A stretch of 39,249 bases of DNA. Origin: G020348385 sp964580235 (GTDB lineage Bacteria; Acidobacteriota; Aminicenantia; Aminicenantales; Aminicenantaceae). A model generated the notes under the pieces. The model was not told the origin of the DNA, did no database searches, and saw only the letters and a program-made list of their open reading frames with translations. How positions within the stretch are numbered: position 1 is the stretch's first letter; the number at the start of each line of letters is the position of its first letter. Where the stretch lies: positions 1 through 39,249 of the forward strand of contig CAZOJY010000022.1 in assembly GCA_964580235.1 (NCBI GenBank), given 5' to 3'. Position numbers and translations under genes: made by a program. Of the stretch, positions 23,783-32,057 are shown in pieces.

Positions 23783-24604
23783 ATGCGAACTCATATCCTG
23801 GCGGTATCAATCATCCTATGCAGCCTGGGCATGTATGCCCAGGATCAGAAGATGGCCGGTTCGGCTGCATGCATAGAGTGTCATGAGGAAATAGGTGAAT
23901 TCACAAAAAAGGAAGTGCACCAGAACCCGATGTTCCTTGGGGAAGAAGGGCGTGGCTGTGAAGCATGCCATGGCAGCGGATCGGAACATGTGGAAAATAT
24001 GGATCCGGAAAAAATACTGGGTGGAGATGTTCTTTCGGGGTGGCAAAATGAAAAGAAGAGCAAAGCGTGTCTTAGCTGTCACAAAGAAAATCTCCATGGT
24101 TGGTCGTTCTCACTGCACGAGGCAGATTTGTCATGCTGGGATTGCCACGGCGAGATGTTGCATTTCCAAACGCCTGAAGAGCAGAAGCGGGCGGCTTGTG
24201 CGGAATGTCATAATGACGTGGCCATGCGGACAAAACTTCAGTATCGCCATAATGTATCCTGTGAAGAATGCCATAATCCGCACGGGGAAAAAGAGCGGGG
24301 AGCAGACAATTCAGCTCTTTGCCTGAGCTGTCACTCTGAATATCAGGGTCCGTATGTTTTCGAGCACGGAGCCCTGGATGACGGGTGTCAAGCTTGTCAT
24401 GATCCTCACGGATCTTTTTCGGCAAGGCTGTTGAAAATGACGGGAAATGGGCTGTGCCTGCAATGCCATGTACAGAGCAACTTCCCTGCTATCGGGAAAA
24501 AGGTACACAGCACACAGCTTTCTGGAGGCGCATTCTGCTATGACTGCCACACGGATGTGCATGGATCCAACTCCGATCCAAGCCTTATCCGGAGGCTGAG
24601 GTAG
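23783..24604 (+). CDS. Periplasmic decaheme cytochrome c, MtrA/PioA/DmsE type
   Basis: The 273-residue protein has a signal peptide (cleaved near 'YAQD') and exactly ten CXXCH motifs: CIECH, CEACH, CLSCH, CWDCH, CAECH, CEECH, CLSCH, CQACH, CLQCH and CYDCH. The length, heme number and repeated 'CHNPHGE/CHDPHGS' patterns are those of MtrA-family cytochromes, which sit inside an outer-membrane barrel and carry electrons across it. GGAG (23771-23774) lies eight bases before ATG 23783; the upstream in-frame GTG at 23735 lacks such a site. The barrel gene follows after eight bases, as in mtrAB, pioAB and dmsEF. It starts the sigma-54-controlled operon. Confidence 0.92.
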   Translation: MRTHILAVSIILCSLGMYAQDQKMAGSAACIECHEEIGEFTKKEVHQNPMFLGEEGRGCEACHGSGSEHVENMDPEKILGGDVLSGWQNEKKSKACLSCHKENLHGWSFSLHEADLSCWDCHGEMLHFQTPEEQKRAACAECHNDVAMRTKLQYRHNVSCEECHNPHGEKERGADNSALCLSCHSEYQGPYVFEHGALDDGCQACHDPHGSFSARLLKMTGNGLCLQCHVQSNFPAIGKKVHSTQLSGGAFCYDCHTDVHGSNSDPSLIRRLR

Positions 24605-24612
24605 GAGGCATT

Positions 24613-26541
24613 ATGAGAAAAATCTTAATTCCTTTGGCATTGCTTCTTCTTCAGATTTTGGCTTTTGCTGATAGCCAACGAGTGAATGTGATAGCCTGGG
24701 GGGTAACGGCGAGTGGGAATGAGAATAAATTTCTTGAGGATGAAGGACTCCAGTCAGGCATCGGCATTGCGGATCTTTGGCTAAGGGGCCGGAATTTTAC
24801 GCTAGCTGGATTTTATCTTCCAAACCAAAATGCTGACCTGAAGTTCACATTCTCAGTCAAAGACAAATGGCGGCTGGCTGCCGGATTCAAACAATTCCGT
24901 AAATGGTGGAACAGTTCCACCGGCCATGAAACAACACCGGGCGGATATGCTGTCTCAGAATGGCTTCCCGGCACGAATTCGATTGCACCTCTTTCAGATC
25001 AAGACCATCTGCGCACGACAAGGCGTTCAGGTTTCGCTGTATGTGAATTTCTTGTGACACCTCTGCAGAAAGTCTCTCTTGGTTACGAGAGATTGGCCCG
25101 TAAAGGTGACCAATCACCGTTATTCCGGGGTTTCACATTCGTGGGGGATGTTCCTTTTGCGGCAACAGCCGCATCAATCCGGAATATTGAAGAAAACGGC
25201 CATAAAGCTGTATTGAAAGGGAATTTCATATTCAGACAATGGTCCTTCGACGTTAAGGCATCTGTGCTGTCTTTGGACAATTCCTACGGCAATACGATAG
25301 GCACATTCGGGATAACCGAACAAGTGGGTTTGACCAATATGGAGGACAACTACTCCACCAACGTGTTCCAGACCCTTGCCAGACTGGGTTATTCCTTCAG
25401 GCAGGGCGAGATTTTCGGTGCATTCGTCTATTCCAAACTGGATAGCGACCCTGCCAATTCCTTGGTAGAGACTGGCACCTTTTTTTCCGGTATGCGAAGC
25501 GGTTCCGGTACAGCCCTCCAGGAAGCTACCCGTTTCCAGCTCGGTTTTTCCTGGAAGCCGGCCAGGGGAATCCTTTTTCATGCCGCAGGCATCCGTATGG
25601 ACCGGAGCAAGGAAGGAAACTATTCGGAAACCCGGACCGATTTCCCTGCTGGGCTGGATACGATTGCTAACCGGGATCTCACCAGGAACCAGCTCCGGAC
25701 GCGGGTCCGGTTTCTATTCCGCAAGCTCCGTGTTGATCTGTACACCCAGTACACATCCCGTGAAGTGGATGAGCAGTTCACAAGCGTGGTGGCCGAGAGC
25801 CGGTTCGATAGGTCTCTCTTCCGAGACCTGACTCGGACCCACGACGAGTGGCGCGGAGGAGTCCGGGCGTCCCTTGGGATAAAAAATATGGCCAGGTTGA
25901 GGTTGAAGCTTGAGGCCTACAAGCAGAAACAAGAAACAGAACTGAGGGACTTGACCTGGGGCTATTATCCCGGTGATGCCGATACGGATGGCATGGACGG
26001 GTCCTATCGTCTCTCTCTTTCAAGGGGCAGATGGCAGTTCTTTGTTCAAGGGAGTATTCAAGCATGGAATAGAGATCAGGCCGCGCCCTATTTCGACCCG
26101 ATCTATGACCCGACACAACTGTTCGAAGAAGCATCCTCAAAAGGCCTGGTTCAACAGCACATCCTGACGACGTCCGCCCAGATAAAAGGGATGATATGGA
26201 ATGTCCGTGTCGGTTATATCGGAGAGAAGTTTTCGTTTCAGGATACATTTTCGGAATTCAACTACCAGCCGGTGGAGTATAACTTAAGAGGCATTCTCTA
26301 TGGACTCGGAGGGGCCTTAAGCGGCCGGACCTGGTCTTTAGATTGGGATGCCAGCTACATCGATACATCTGGCAGCCAATCCCATGACCGCATCCGGGGA
26401 TCTGTGGATTTTTCTAAGCAGATTCACGATGGCCATGCCCTGGTTGTCAATTACCGTTATTTCAACTTTGATGAAGCAAAATTCGAACTGGATGACTTCC
26501 AGGGGCATTTTTTTGCGATCGGCTGGCGATATAAGTTTTAG
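24613..26541 (+). CDS. Outer-membrane beta-barrel, MtrB/PioB/DmsF-like porin of the electron conduit
   Basis: A 642-residue protein with a signal peptide ('...LLLQILAFADS'), alternating hydrophobic/polar strands along its length, Tyr/Trp/Phe girdles, many strand ends such as 'RLGYSF', 'FQLGFSW' and 'LVVNYRYFNF', and a C-terminal '...FFAIGWRYKF' ending in Phe, the usual barrel assembly signal. The length and position after a decaheme cytochrome identify it as the porin sheath of a porin-cytochrome conduit. The N-terminal CXXC of Shewanella MtrB is absent; only one Cys is seen in the whole protein. Sequence similarity in this family is low, so the assignment rests on architecture and context. 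Confidence 0.85.
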   Translation: MRKILIPLALLLLQILAFADSQRVNVIAWGVTASGNENKFLEDEGLQSGIGIADLWLRGRNFTLAGFYLPNQNADLKFTFSVKDKWRLAAGFKQFRKWWNSSTGHETTPGGYAVSEWLPGTNSIAPLSDQDHLRTTRRSGFAVCEFLVTPLQKVSLGYERLARKGDQSPLFRGFTFVGDVPFAATAASIRNIEENGHKAVLKGNFIFRQWSFDVKASVLSLDNSYGNTIGTFGITEQVGLTNMEDNYSTNVFQTLARLGYSFRQGEIFGAFVYSKLDSDPANSLVETGTFFSGMRSGSGTALQEATRFQLGFSWKPARGILFHAAGIRMDRSKEGNYSETRTDFPAGLDTIANRDLTRNQLRTRVRFLFRKLRVDLYTQYTSREVDEQFTSVVAESRFDRSLFRDLTRTHDEWRGGVRASLGIKNMARLRLKLEAYKQKQETELRDLTWGYYPGDADTDGMDGSYRLSLSRGRWQFFVQGSIQAWNRDQAAPYFDPIYDPTQLFEEASSKGLVQQHILTTSAQIKGMIWNVRVGYIGEKFSFQDTFSEFNYQPVEYNLRGILYGLGGALSGRTWSLDWDASYIDTSGSQSHDRIRGSVDFSKQIHDGHALVVNYRYFNFDEAKFELDDFQGHFFAIGWRYKF

Positions 26542-26552
26542 GAGGAAACACC

Positions 26553-26948
26553 ATGAAAGGACTTATATTTTTACTTATGGTTTTTGTTTGTCTGGCGGCT
26601 GTGATCATTAGGGCTGATGTTGCCGGGGAAGAAGAAAATCTTGTGGCGATGCATAGGAGCTCATCTTCCCAGTACAACCCGGACTGTCTGCTCAGTAGCT
26701 GTCATGACAGGATGATGGACGATGAGCAATCGCTGGACCCGAGAATTGCTGCCATTCATAAGAAAATGATTCCTTATGTTCCGGGTTACAATCCACGCAA
26801 AGGGGTGAGCAGCACGACCTGTCGCCACTGCCACCGGTCAGTAGATCTTATCAGTAAATCGGCATCATCGCTGAGAAAAAATGTGTCGCCTCAAATCTGC
26901 GTCGTCTGTCATACGGTGGCCGGTCCGGGGATATTACTGTATAGATGA
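26553..26948 (+). CDS. Small secreted triheme cytochrome c with a CX4CH motif
   Basis: The 131-residue protein has a signal peptide (about 1-22) and three heme-attachment sites: CLLSSCH (CX4CH, residues 45-51), CRHCH and CVVCH. No membrane anchor or lipobox is convincing. It lies between the barrel and the molybdoenzyme genes, with 11- and 9-base gaps. I know no counterpart in the Shewanella dmsEFAB operon. Its place suggests a linker that carries electrons between the decaheme conduit and the Fe-S/molybdopterin subunits, at the inner or outer face of the outer membrane (inference). If the CX4CH site does not take heme it would be a diheme protein. Confidence 0.75.
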   Translation: MKGLIFLLMVFVCLAAVIIRADVAGEEENLVAMHRSSSSQYNPDCLLSSCHDRMMDDEQSLDPRIAAIHKKMIPYVPGYNPRKGVSSTTCRHCHRSVDLISKSASSLRKNVSPQICVVCHTVAGPGILLYR

Positions 26949-26957
26949 GGAGGTGTT

Positions 26958-29855
26958 ATGAAAAACAAATCTTTCACAAGACGGGATTTCATAAAGGGCA
27001 GCACATTCGCTGTTGCCGGACTTACGCTCAAACCAAAATTTTTCCGAAAAATACAGGCTTCTTCAGCACGGATCGCCAATACCGGCAATTCTGATCCAGT
27101 AGAAACCAATGCTTCTGTCGACGTCAAATATTCGGTCTGTCTCATGTGCCATAGTGCCTGCGGGATCCGCGGCAAGGTCAAGGACGGCATCCTGTTGAAA
27201 GTGGATGGGAATCCCTACCATCCCAACTGCATGGAACCTGATGAGAGGTTGCCGTATTCCACATCCCCCAATGATGCCAAGTTGATACCCGGCCGTAACT
27301 GTGTCAAGTCGCAGGCGGCGCCCCAGACCCTCTACGATCCCTATCTGCTGCGGAATCCTTTGAAACGCTCAGGACCAAGAGGGTCCGGTCAGTGGGAGGA
27401 AATATCCTGGGAGCAGGCGCTGGATGAAATCGCTCATAAGCTTGCTTCTTATTACGATAACGGAACCGACATCAATCCGGCCTTTCCGGAATTCGGCAAA
27501 ATCTCCAACCAGATTGTCTTCTCTGCAGGCAGGATTGAACACGGTCAAAAGGAATTCACGGATCGGATTTTCAAAAACGGCATCGGGACCGCCAATTACC
27601 GCCATGATCACACCAGTATCTGCGAATTGTCCCATCACACCGGCAACGACCTGATTTCCGACTTCAAAAAAGATCACTGGAAGCCGGATATTCTCAATTC
27701 CAAATACCTGATCTGGTTTGGCACGTCCCCGCTGGAAGCGGGATTCCCGATGCAGGCCTTGGCCCGGAAAATTTCCACTTTCCTGAAGAAGGGCGGCCGG
27801 ATGGTGACAGTCGATCCGCGGTTCTCGAACACGGCCGCTAAATCTAAGCGCTGGGTGCCGGTGAAACCGGGTACAGATGCCGCATTTGCATTGGGCATAC
27901 AGCGATACATGATCCAAAACGGAATGTATGACAAAAACTTCCTGACCAACACCAAATCTCAGGTGAACGGTGAGCTGTCTTATTCTGATGCCCCTTTCCT
28001 GGTGCGGGAGGATAACGGCACGTTCTTAAGAGATAGCAATGGTAAGAACATGGTGTGGAAAAACGGCCAGGCTTATTCTGTTGATACAGCTCCGGGTTAT
28101 AAGGGAGATCTTGACCCGGGTGTGGTGACTGCAGGCGGCCTTTCCTGTCGGACAGTATGGGCGCTCTTTAAGGACCGTGTGTTTGAAAAAACAGTGACCG
28201 AATACGCAAGAATCTGCGGCATTAATTCCTCATACATTGTCCAAACGGCCCTTGAATTTGCAGCGGCCGGTAAACGTGCGGTTGCTGATTGTTACAGGGG
28301 CACCGTACAGCACACAAACGGAGTTTATTCTTTAATGGCAGTTGCGGCCCTGAATGCCCTCGTTGGAAACTATGATTGGATGGGAGGAAGCTCTGCTGGA
28401 GGCAGCCACTACCATGAGACTGGCGGAAAAGTGGCGGGTCAGGTATCGCTGAAATCTGTACCAGGGGGTGTTTCCCCATCCGGTGTGCCGATCGGCCGCC
28501 ATGGAAAAAGCTACGAAAAGGATGCCCCTAACCTGTTCGCCCGCGATGGCTATCCGGCCAGGCGCCCCTGGACACCGTTGAACAAACGCTGGAACTATCA
28601 GGAAATCCTGCCCTCAATCGATGAGCGGTACCCGTATCCCATAGGGGCGTTGATACTCTACTGGAACAATTCCTTGTATTCCATTCCGGCAGCCAAGGAA
28701 AGGGGTGCCGAAATCCTGAAGGATGAGAACAAGGTTTCTGTTCTGATTGCTTTTGACATCCTTGTGGGAGAAACATCCAAATTCGCAGACTATGTGCTGC
28801 CGGATACGACCTGGCTGGAGCGGTTCTCCACCCCTCATGTGTCCCCGGCTATTGTGACCACCACATCCGGGTTCCGGCAGCCGCTGGTGGGCACATTTGA
28901 GAAAGCCATGGTGGGGGGCAAACGGCGGTCCTTTTATGTTTCACCGAGGTCGACGGGAAACGTTGCCAAGGATTTTTGGCAGGGTTCAAGCGAGGCGTCA
29001 GGACCTCAGTTGTTGGAGGACATCTTGATTGCCCTGGGCGGCCGGATGGGTTTGCCAGGTGTAGGCGCGAATGCATTCAACAGCACCAGTGCGGCGGGAG
29101 GATATAAATGGAGCAGCGGCCTGTATTCTGCGTCGGACTGGTATCAGAATATCTTGAACAATTTTGCTGTTGAAACAGGTCTTCCTGTTAGCGAGATTGC
29201 GGGTAAAGGGGGCGCGTTTGCGCCGCTCAGTGGAGATCCTTCCGATAATTCTGAGAGCTACAGCAGCCATTTTATCAAGAAGGCCTACAAAGGAATCCAC
29301 CATTTCTATGTTGAGAGGCTTAAAACCACAAAGGACAGCATGACAGGCAGACCCTGTGATCCACTGCCCGCTTACTTCCCAGTTCGAGATGCTCTCGGCA
29401 ACAATTTGAGATTGGGAGAGACATATTATCCGTTCGAGTTAATTGCCTACAAGAACGTGTACCACGCACAGGCCCGCACCATCTGCAATCCATGGCTCCA
29501 ACAAATCAAGCCGGCCAATTTCTTGGATATGAACAGTCGGGATGCCAGAGCTCTGGGTCTCGAGACGGGTGACGTGGTGCAGATTATCAATCCGGATGGT
29601 GTGGTCGCCGAGGGTATGGTGTTTGCTACCGAGGGAATCCGACCGGGTGTCGTTGCGATTGCCCACAGTTTCGGGCATTGGGAAATGGGCTCCAAGCCAG
29701 TAAATGGTGGGGCTTATGATCCGGTAAGGGGATTGGGAATCTCCCAATCACCATTGAATATGCTGGATCCGGCACTTATGAACGTCTGTCTCCAGGATAC
29801 CATCGGCGGATCCGCATCCTTCAATGACACTCGAGTGCGGGTGGAGAAACTATAA
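26958..29855 (+). CDS. TAT-exported molybdopterin oxidoreductase, catalytic subunit (ArrA/TtrA/SrdA/DmsA superfamily)
   Basis: The 965-residue protein has a TAT signal (TRRDFIKG), a four-Cys cluster motif (Cys61, 64, 68 and Cys115 in 'PGRNCVKS'), then 'NPLKRSGPRGSGQWEEISWEQALDEI', here cited only as a family-type linker around residues 133-157. A likely molybdenum-ligand Cys222 sits in 'HDHTSICELSHH'. 'DYVLPDTTWLERF' and a C-terminal pterin-binding domain ('LGLETGDVVQI') complete the fold. The length and linker recall tetrathionate, arsenate and selenate reductases more than DmsA. The substrate cannot be decided. Gene order behind decaheme cytochrome and barrel, with no DmsC/NrfD anchor, points to an enzyme supplied through the outer-membrane conduit. 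GAGGAGG precedes the ATG. Confidence 0.9.
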   Translation: MKNKSFTRRDFIKGSTFAVAGLTLKPKFFRKIQASSARIANTGNSDPVETNASVDVKYSVCLMCHSACGIRGKVKDGILLKVDGNPYHPNCMEPDERLPYSTSPNDAKLIPGRNCVKSQAAPQTLYDPYLLRNPLKRSGPRGSGQWEEISWEQALDEIAHKLASYYDNGTDINPAFPEFGKISNQIVFSAGRIEHGQKEFTDRIFKNGIGTANYRHDHTSICELSHHTGNDLISDFKKDHWKPDILNSKYLIWFGTSPLEAGFPMQALARKISTFLKKGGRMVTVDPRFSNTAAKSKRWVPVKPGTDAAFALGIQRYMIQNGMYDKNFLTNTKSQVNGELSYSDAPFLVREDNGTFLRDSNGKNMVWKNGQAYSVDTAPGYKGDLDPGVVTAGGLSCRTVWALFKDRVFEKTVTEYARICGINSSYIVQTALEFAAAGKRAVADCYRGTVQHTNGVYSLMAVAALNALVGNYDWMGGSSAGGSHYHETGGKVAGQVSLKSVPGGVSPSGVPIGRHGKSYEKDAPNLFARDGYPARRPWTPLNKRWNYQEILPSIDERYPYPIGALILYWNNSLYSIPAAKERGAEILKDENKVSVLIAFDILVGETSKFADYVLPDTTWLERFSTPHVSPAIVTTTSGFRQPLVGTFEKAMVGGKRRSFYVSPRSTGNVAKDFWQGSSEASGPQLLEDILIALGGRMGLPGVGANAFNSTSAAGGYKWSSGLYSASDWYQNILNNFAVETGLPVSEIAGKGGAFAPLSGDPSDNSESYSSHFIKKAYKGIHHFYVERLKTTKDSMTGRPCDPLPAYFPVRDALGNNLRLGETYYPFELIAYKNVYHAQARTICNPWLQQIKPANFLDMNSRDARALGLETGDVVQIINPDGVVAEGMVFATEGIRPGVVAIAHSFGHWEMGSKPVNGGAYDPVRGLGISQSPLNMLDPALMNVCLQDTIGGSASFNDTRVRVEKL

Positions 29856-29871
29856 CAAAAGGGAGGTTTTT

Positions 29872-30429
29872 ATGACTCAATTAGGTTGGAAAATAGACTT
29901 GACGAAATGCATAGGCTGTCACACATGTGCTGTTGCTTGCAAGGCGGAGAATAACACCTATCCCCAATCCTCTCCTCTCATAAGGAAAGGAATAAATGTG
30001 GAAAAAGTGGACTGGCGGATTGTGATCGAAAAGGAAAGTGGGAGCTATCCGACTCCCCGTCGTGATTTCATTACCATGTCCTGCAACCACTGCAACGAGC
30101 CTTCCTGTTTAAAATCATGCCCGGTGGGCGCAATCAGTAAGCGGCCGGAGGACGGTGTGGTGCTGATCGATCAGGATAAGTGCATAGGCTGCCGCTACTG
30201 TGTATGGTCCTGTCCGTACGGTGCGCCCAAGTTCAACTTCACCACTGGAAAGGTGGAAAAGTGCACTTTCTGTGCCCATCGGCTTGCGGAAGGTCTGGAG
30301 CCAGCCTGCGTAACAGCCTGTGTTGGCCGCGCTCTCGAGATGATCTCCAGCCGTGGATCTGTCGGGAAAGCGCCGGAAGGCTTTGCAGATCCGACTTTAA
30401 CCCACCCCAATGTTTACTTCGAACGCTAG
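29872..30429 (+). CDS. Four-cluster Fe-S electron transfer subunit of the molybdoenzyme (DmsB/TtrB/ArrB-like)
   Basis: A 185-residue protein with four Cys groups: CIGCHTCAVAC, CNHCNEPSCLKSC, CIGCRYCVWSC and CTFCAHRL...ACVTAC, as in DmsB-family subunits. I start at ATG 29872, six bases after GGGAGG (29861-29866); an upstream in-frame ATG at 29824 lies inside the molybdoenzyme gene. It has no signal peptide, so it is probably exported folded with the TAT-bearing large subunit. It would relay electrons from the triheme or decaheme cytochrome to the molybdopterin site. The C-terminal part is short, without an added membrane segment. Confidence 0.92.
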   Translation: MTQLGWKIDLTKCIGCHTCAVACKAENNTYPQSSPLIRKGINVEKVDWRIVIEKESGSYPTPRRDFITMSCNHCNEPSCLKSCPVGAISKRPEDGVVLIDQDKCIGCRYCVWSCPYGAPKFNFTTGKVEKCTFCAHRLAEGLEPACVTACVGRALEMISSRGSVGKAPEGFADPTLTHPNVYFER

Positions 30430-30450
30430 CCAATTTTTCCAAAAGAAGAA

Positions 30451-30455
30451 GGGAG
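30451..30455 (+). promoter_or_regulatory. Ribosome binding site deciding the chaperone start
   Basis: GGGAG at 30451-30455 lies eight bases before ATG 30464 but only two before ATG 30458. The later ATG is therefore the better start. Confidence 0.6.
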
Positions 30456-30463
30456 AGATGATT

Positions 30464-30976
30464 ATGGGCCTAAATGAGGAAGTCAGGCCTTCTGCGGCGT
30501 CTCTGCTTCTCCTATCAAGCCTGGTTACCAAACGCCCGGATAAAGAATTCATCCGGGCAATAGGATTAGATGTGCGGGGTGATGAGGAGGAAGAGTTTTC
30601 AAAACTCCTTCAGATCCCCTGTGGACGTTTTGTTCCTCCCTTTTTGGCCGCCCACCAGAACACAATGGCGCCACAGATTTTCATGTCCAAGCTTTTGACT
30701 CTGTACCGGGAGGGAGGATTTATGTTTGAACACAACAGCGGTATGCGCCCGGATCATGCCGGAGTGATACTGGAGTTTCTGGCGCTGCTGCAATCTGAAG
30801 GGAAGAATCCGGCCGATGAACTGAAAATACTGATCACTGATCCTCTCAAGCAGTTTTCAAGGGCTCTGGGGAAGGCTACCGAACACCCGTTGTATCGGAA
30901 GGTCGCTGACATGCTTGCTGAAACGGCAAAAACAGAAACGTTCTCAAGAGAACACGGACAGAATCAAAAGACGTAG
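30464..30976 (+). CDS. TorD/DmsD-family molybdoenzyme maturation chaperone
   Basis: The 170-residue, mostly helical cytoplasmic protein has the TorD-family signature 'RPDHAGVILEFLALL' (a variant of E-x-P-x-D-H) and an N-terminal helical half around 'FSKLLQIPCGRFVPPFLAAHQ'. These chaperones bind the twin-arginine signal of their molybdoenzyme, hold it until cofactor and Fe-S clusters are inserted, and hand it to the TAT system. Position directly after the catalytic and Fe-S subunits, as in dms and ttr-like operons, makes the exported oxidoreductase at 26958 the likely client. Confidence 0.8.
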   Translation: MGLNEEVRPSAASLLLLSSLVTKRPDKEFIRAIGLDVRGDEEEEFSKLLQIPCGRFVPPFLAAHQNTMAPQIFMSKLLTLYREGGFMFEHNSGMRPDHAGVILEFLALLQSEGKNPADELKILITDPLKQFSRALGKATEHPLYRKVADMLAETAKTETFSREHGQNQKT

Positions 30977-30985
30977 GAGAAGGGC

Positions 30986-31936
30986 GTGTTTGTAAAACCG
31001 GTCCTGGAAGAGAGCCGATGCCTGCGAAACGAGCCAGGCAAGAGTTTGTGCACAGTTTGTCAGGAAGTGTGCCCGAATCCTGGATTTCAATTGAACGAAA
31101 GAACCGTAAGATTTCCAGGCGACTGCATCGCCTGTCACTTCTGTACGGCCGCTTGTCCGGAAGGAGCCATTCGGGGGGCACTCCCCCCTCTTCGTTTATT
31201 GGATCAAACCTCAATAACACTCAGGTGCGAACGAGTCTTCAGGTTTGAGACGACACCGATTGCATGTGTCGGCGCCATACCAGAGGCCTTCTTGGAGGCG
31301 GCGGCTTACCGGAAGAGTTTCATTAATATGATCACTGGTCCCTGTGAGCGCTGCGAACTTCAGGCCGGGCTTACTTTATTGGAACAAAGGATCAGCCGGA
31401 TAAACCAGAGGCGTTTTTTGAACTGGTGTCGCAGTGAAATGCCGTTCAGTGAGGTTTTGGAGCGACGCCGTCTGCTCGAATGGCTGTGGCGTTCGGTTAA
31501 GTCCGGCAGGATGGGCGCATCGGACTACAGGAACCTGCTGCCAGCGGAAGAGCTCGCATATGCAGGCCGGATGCGGCCGGCACTAACAGACCGATGTATC
31601 GGGTGCCCGGTGTGTGAAGCTGTCTGCCCTTATCATGTTTTTGTGCGGGATGAGATGGGTACGCACATCCGGTATCGGGTTGATGAGAAAAAATGCACAG
31701 GCTGCCAAAAGTGTGTGGATAGCTGCCTATTCCAAGGCGTGAAACTGGAAAAGACTGCCGCGCGATGTTTGAAAACAGTCAATTTGGAGAAGCAGATCTG
31801 TCCTGAATGCCAGGAGGTTTTTTTCGGCCAAAGGATAGCATGTCCTCGTTGTCAAATGCGTAAGACTTTTCACTGGGCCCTAACAACCGGGGGGTCCGGC
31901 CGAGCTAAGGAACCCACACGCAAACCAAGAACATAA
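30986..31936 (+). CDS. Ferredoxin-like protein with several Fe-S motifs and a C-terminal zinc ribbon
   Basis: A 316-residue soluble protein starting at GTG, preceded by AGGAG six bases away. Cys motifs in order: CTVCQEVCPNP, CIACHFCTAACP, then after about 150 residues of helical sequence CIGCPVCEAVCP and CTGCQKCVDSC, so two ferredoxin-like pairs flank an unusual middle. Near the C terminus CPEC...CPRC forms a rubredoxin-like zinc ribbon. It has no signal peptide or membrane helix. The position behind the chaperone suggests a role in maturation or in supplying electrons or clusters to the molybdoenzyme (inference). A link to NapF- or FdhE-like accessory proteins is possible, but I do not recognise a specific family. 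Confidence 0.75.
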   Translation: MFVKPVLEESRCLRNEPGKSLCTVCQEVCPNPGFQLNERTVRFPGDCIACHFCTAACPEGAIRGALPPLRLLDQTSITLRCERVFRFETTPIACVGAIPEAFLEAAAYRKSFINMITGPCERCELQAGLTLLEQRISRINQRRFLNWCRSEMPFSEVLERRRLLEWLWRSVKSGRMGASDYRNLLPAEELAYAGRMRPALTDRCIGCPVCEAVCPYHVFVRDEMGTHIRYRVDEKKCTGCQKCVDSCLFQGVKLEKTAARCLKTVNLEKQICPECQEVFFGQRIACPRCQMRKTFHWALTTGGSGRAKEPTRKPRT

Positions 31937-32057
31937 CTGGACGGATCCCATTCTGCGCAAAAACAGAAAATTAGCAGATGATTTTTTTAGGACAAATCGG
32001 AAAAAATAGAATATAGTATGTCTTTGATATAAAATAGATTAAGATGAGCGGCAGCGA

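Noticed and set aside
27138..27152. CLMCH in the 965-residue molybdoenzyme as a heme site
   Set aside because: These residues are the first part of the C-x2-C-x3-C Fe-S motif of the molybdopterin oxidoreductase family; the match to CXXCH is coincidental.
31943..31956. GG-N10-GC element before mobA as a sigma-54 promoter
   Set aside because: Only the GG and GC match; the flanking bases (CGGATC, CTGC) depart from consensus, and such a spacing is frequent by chance.
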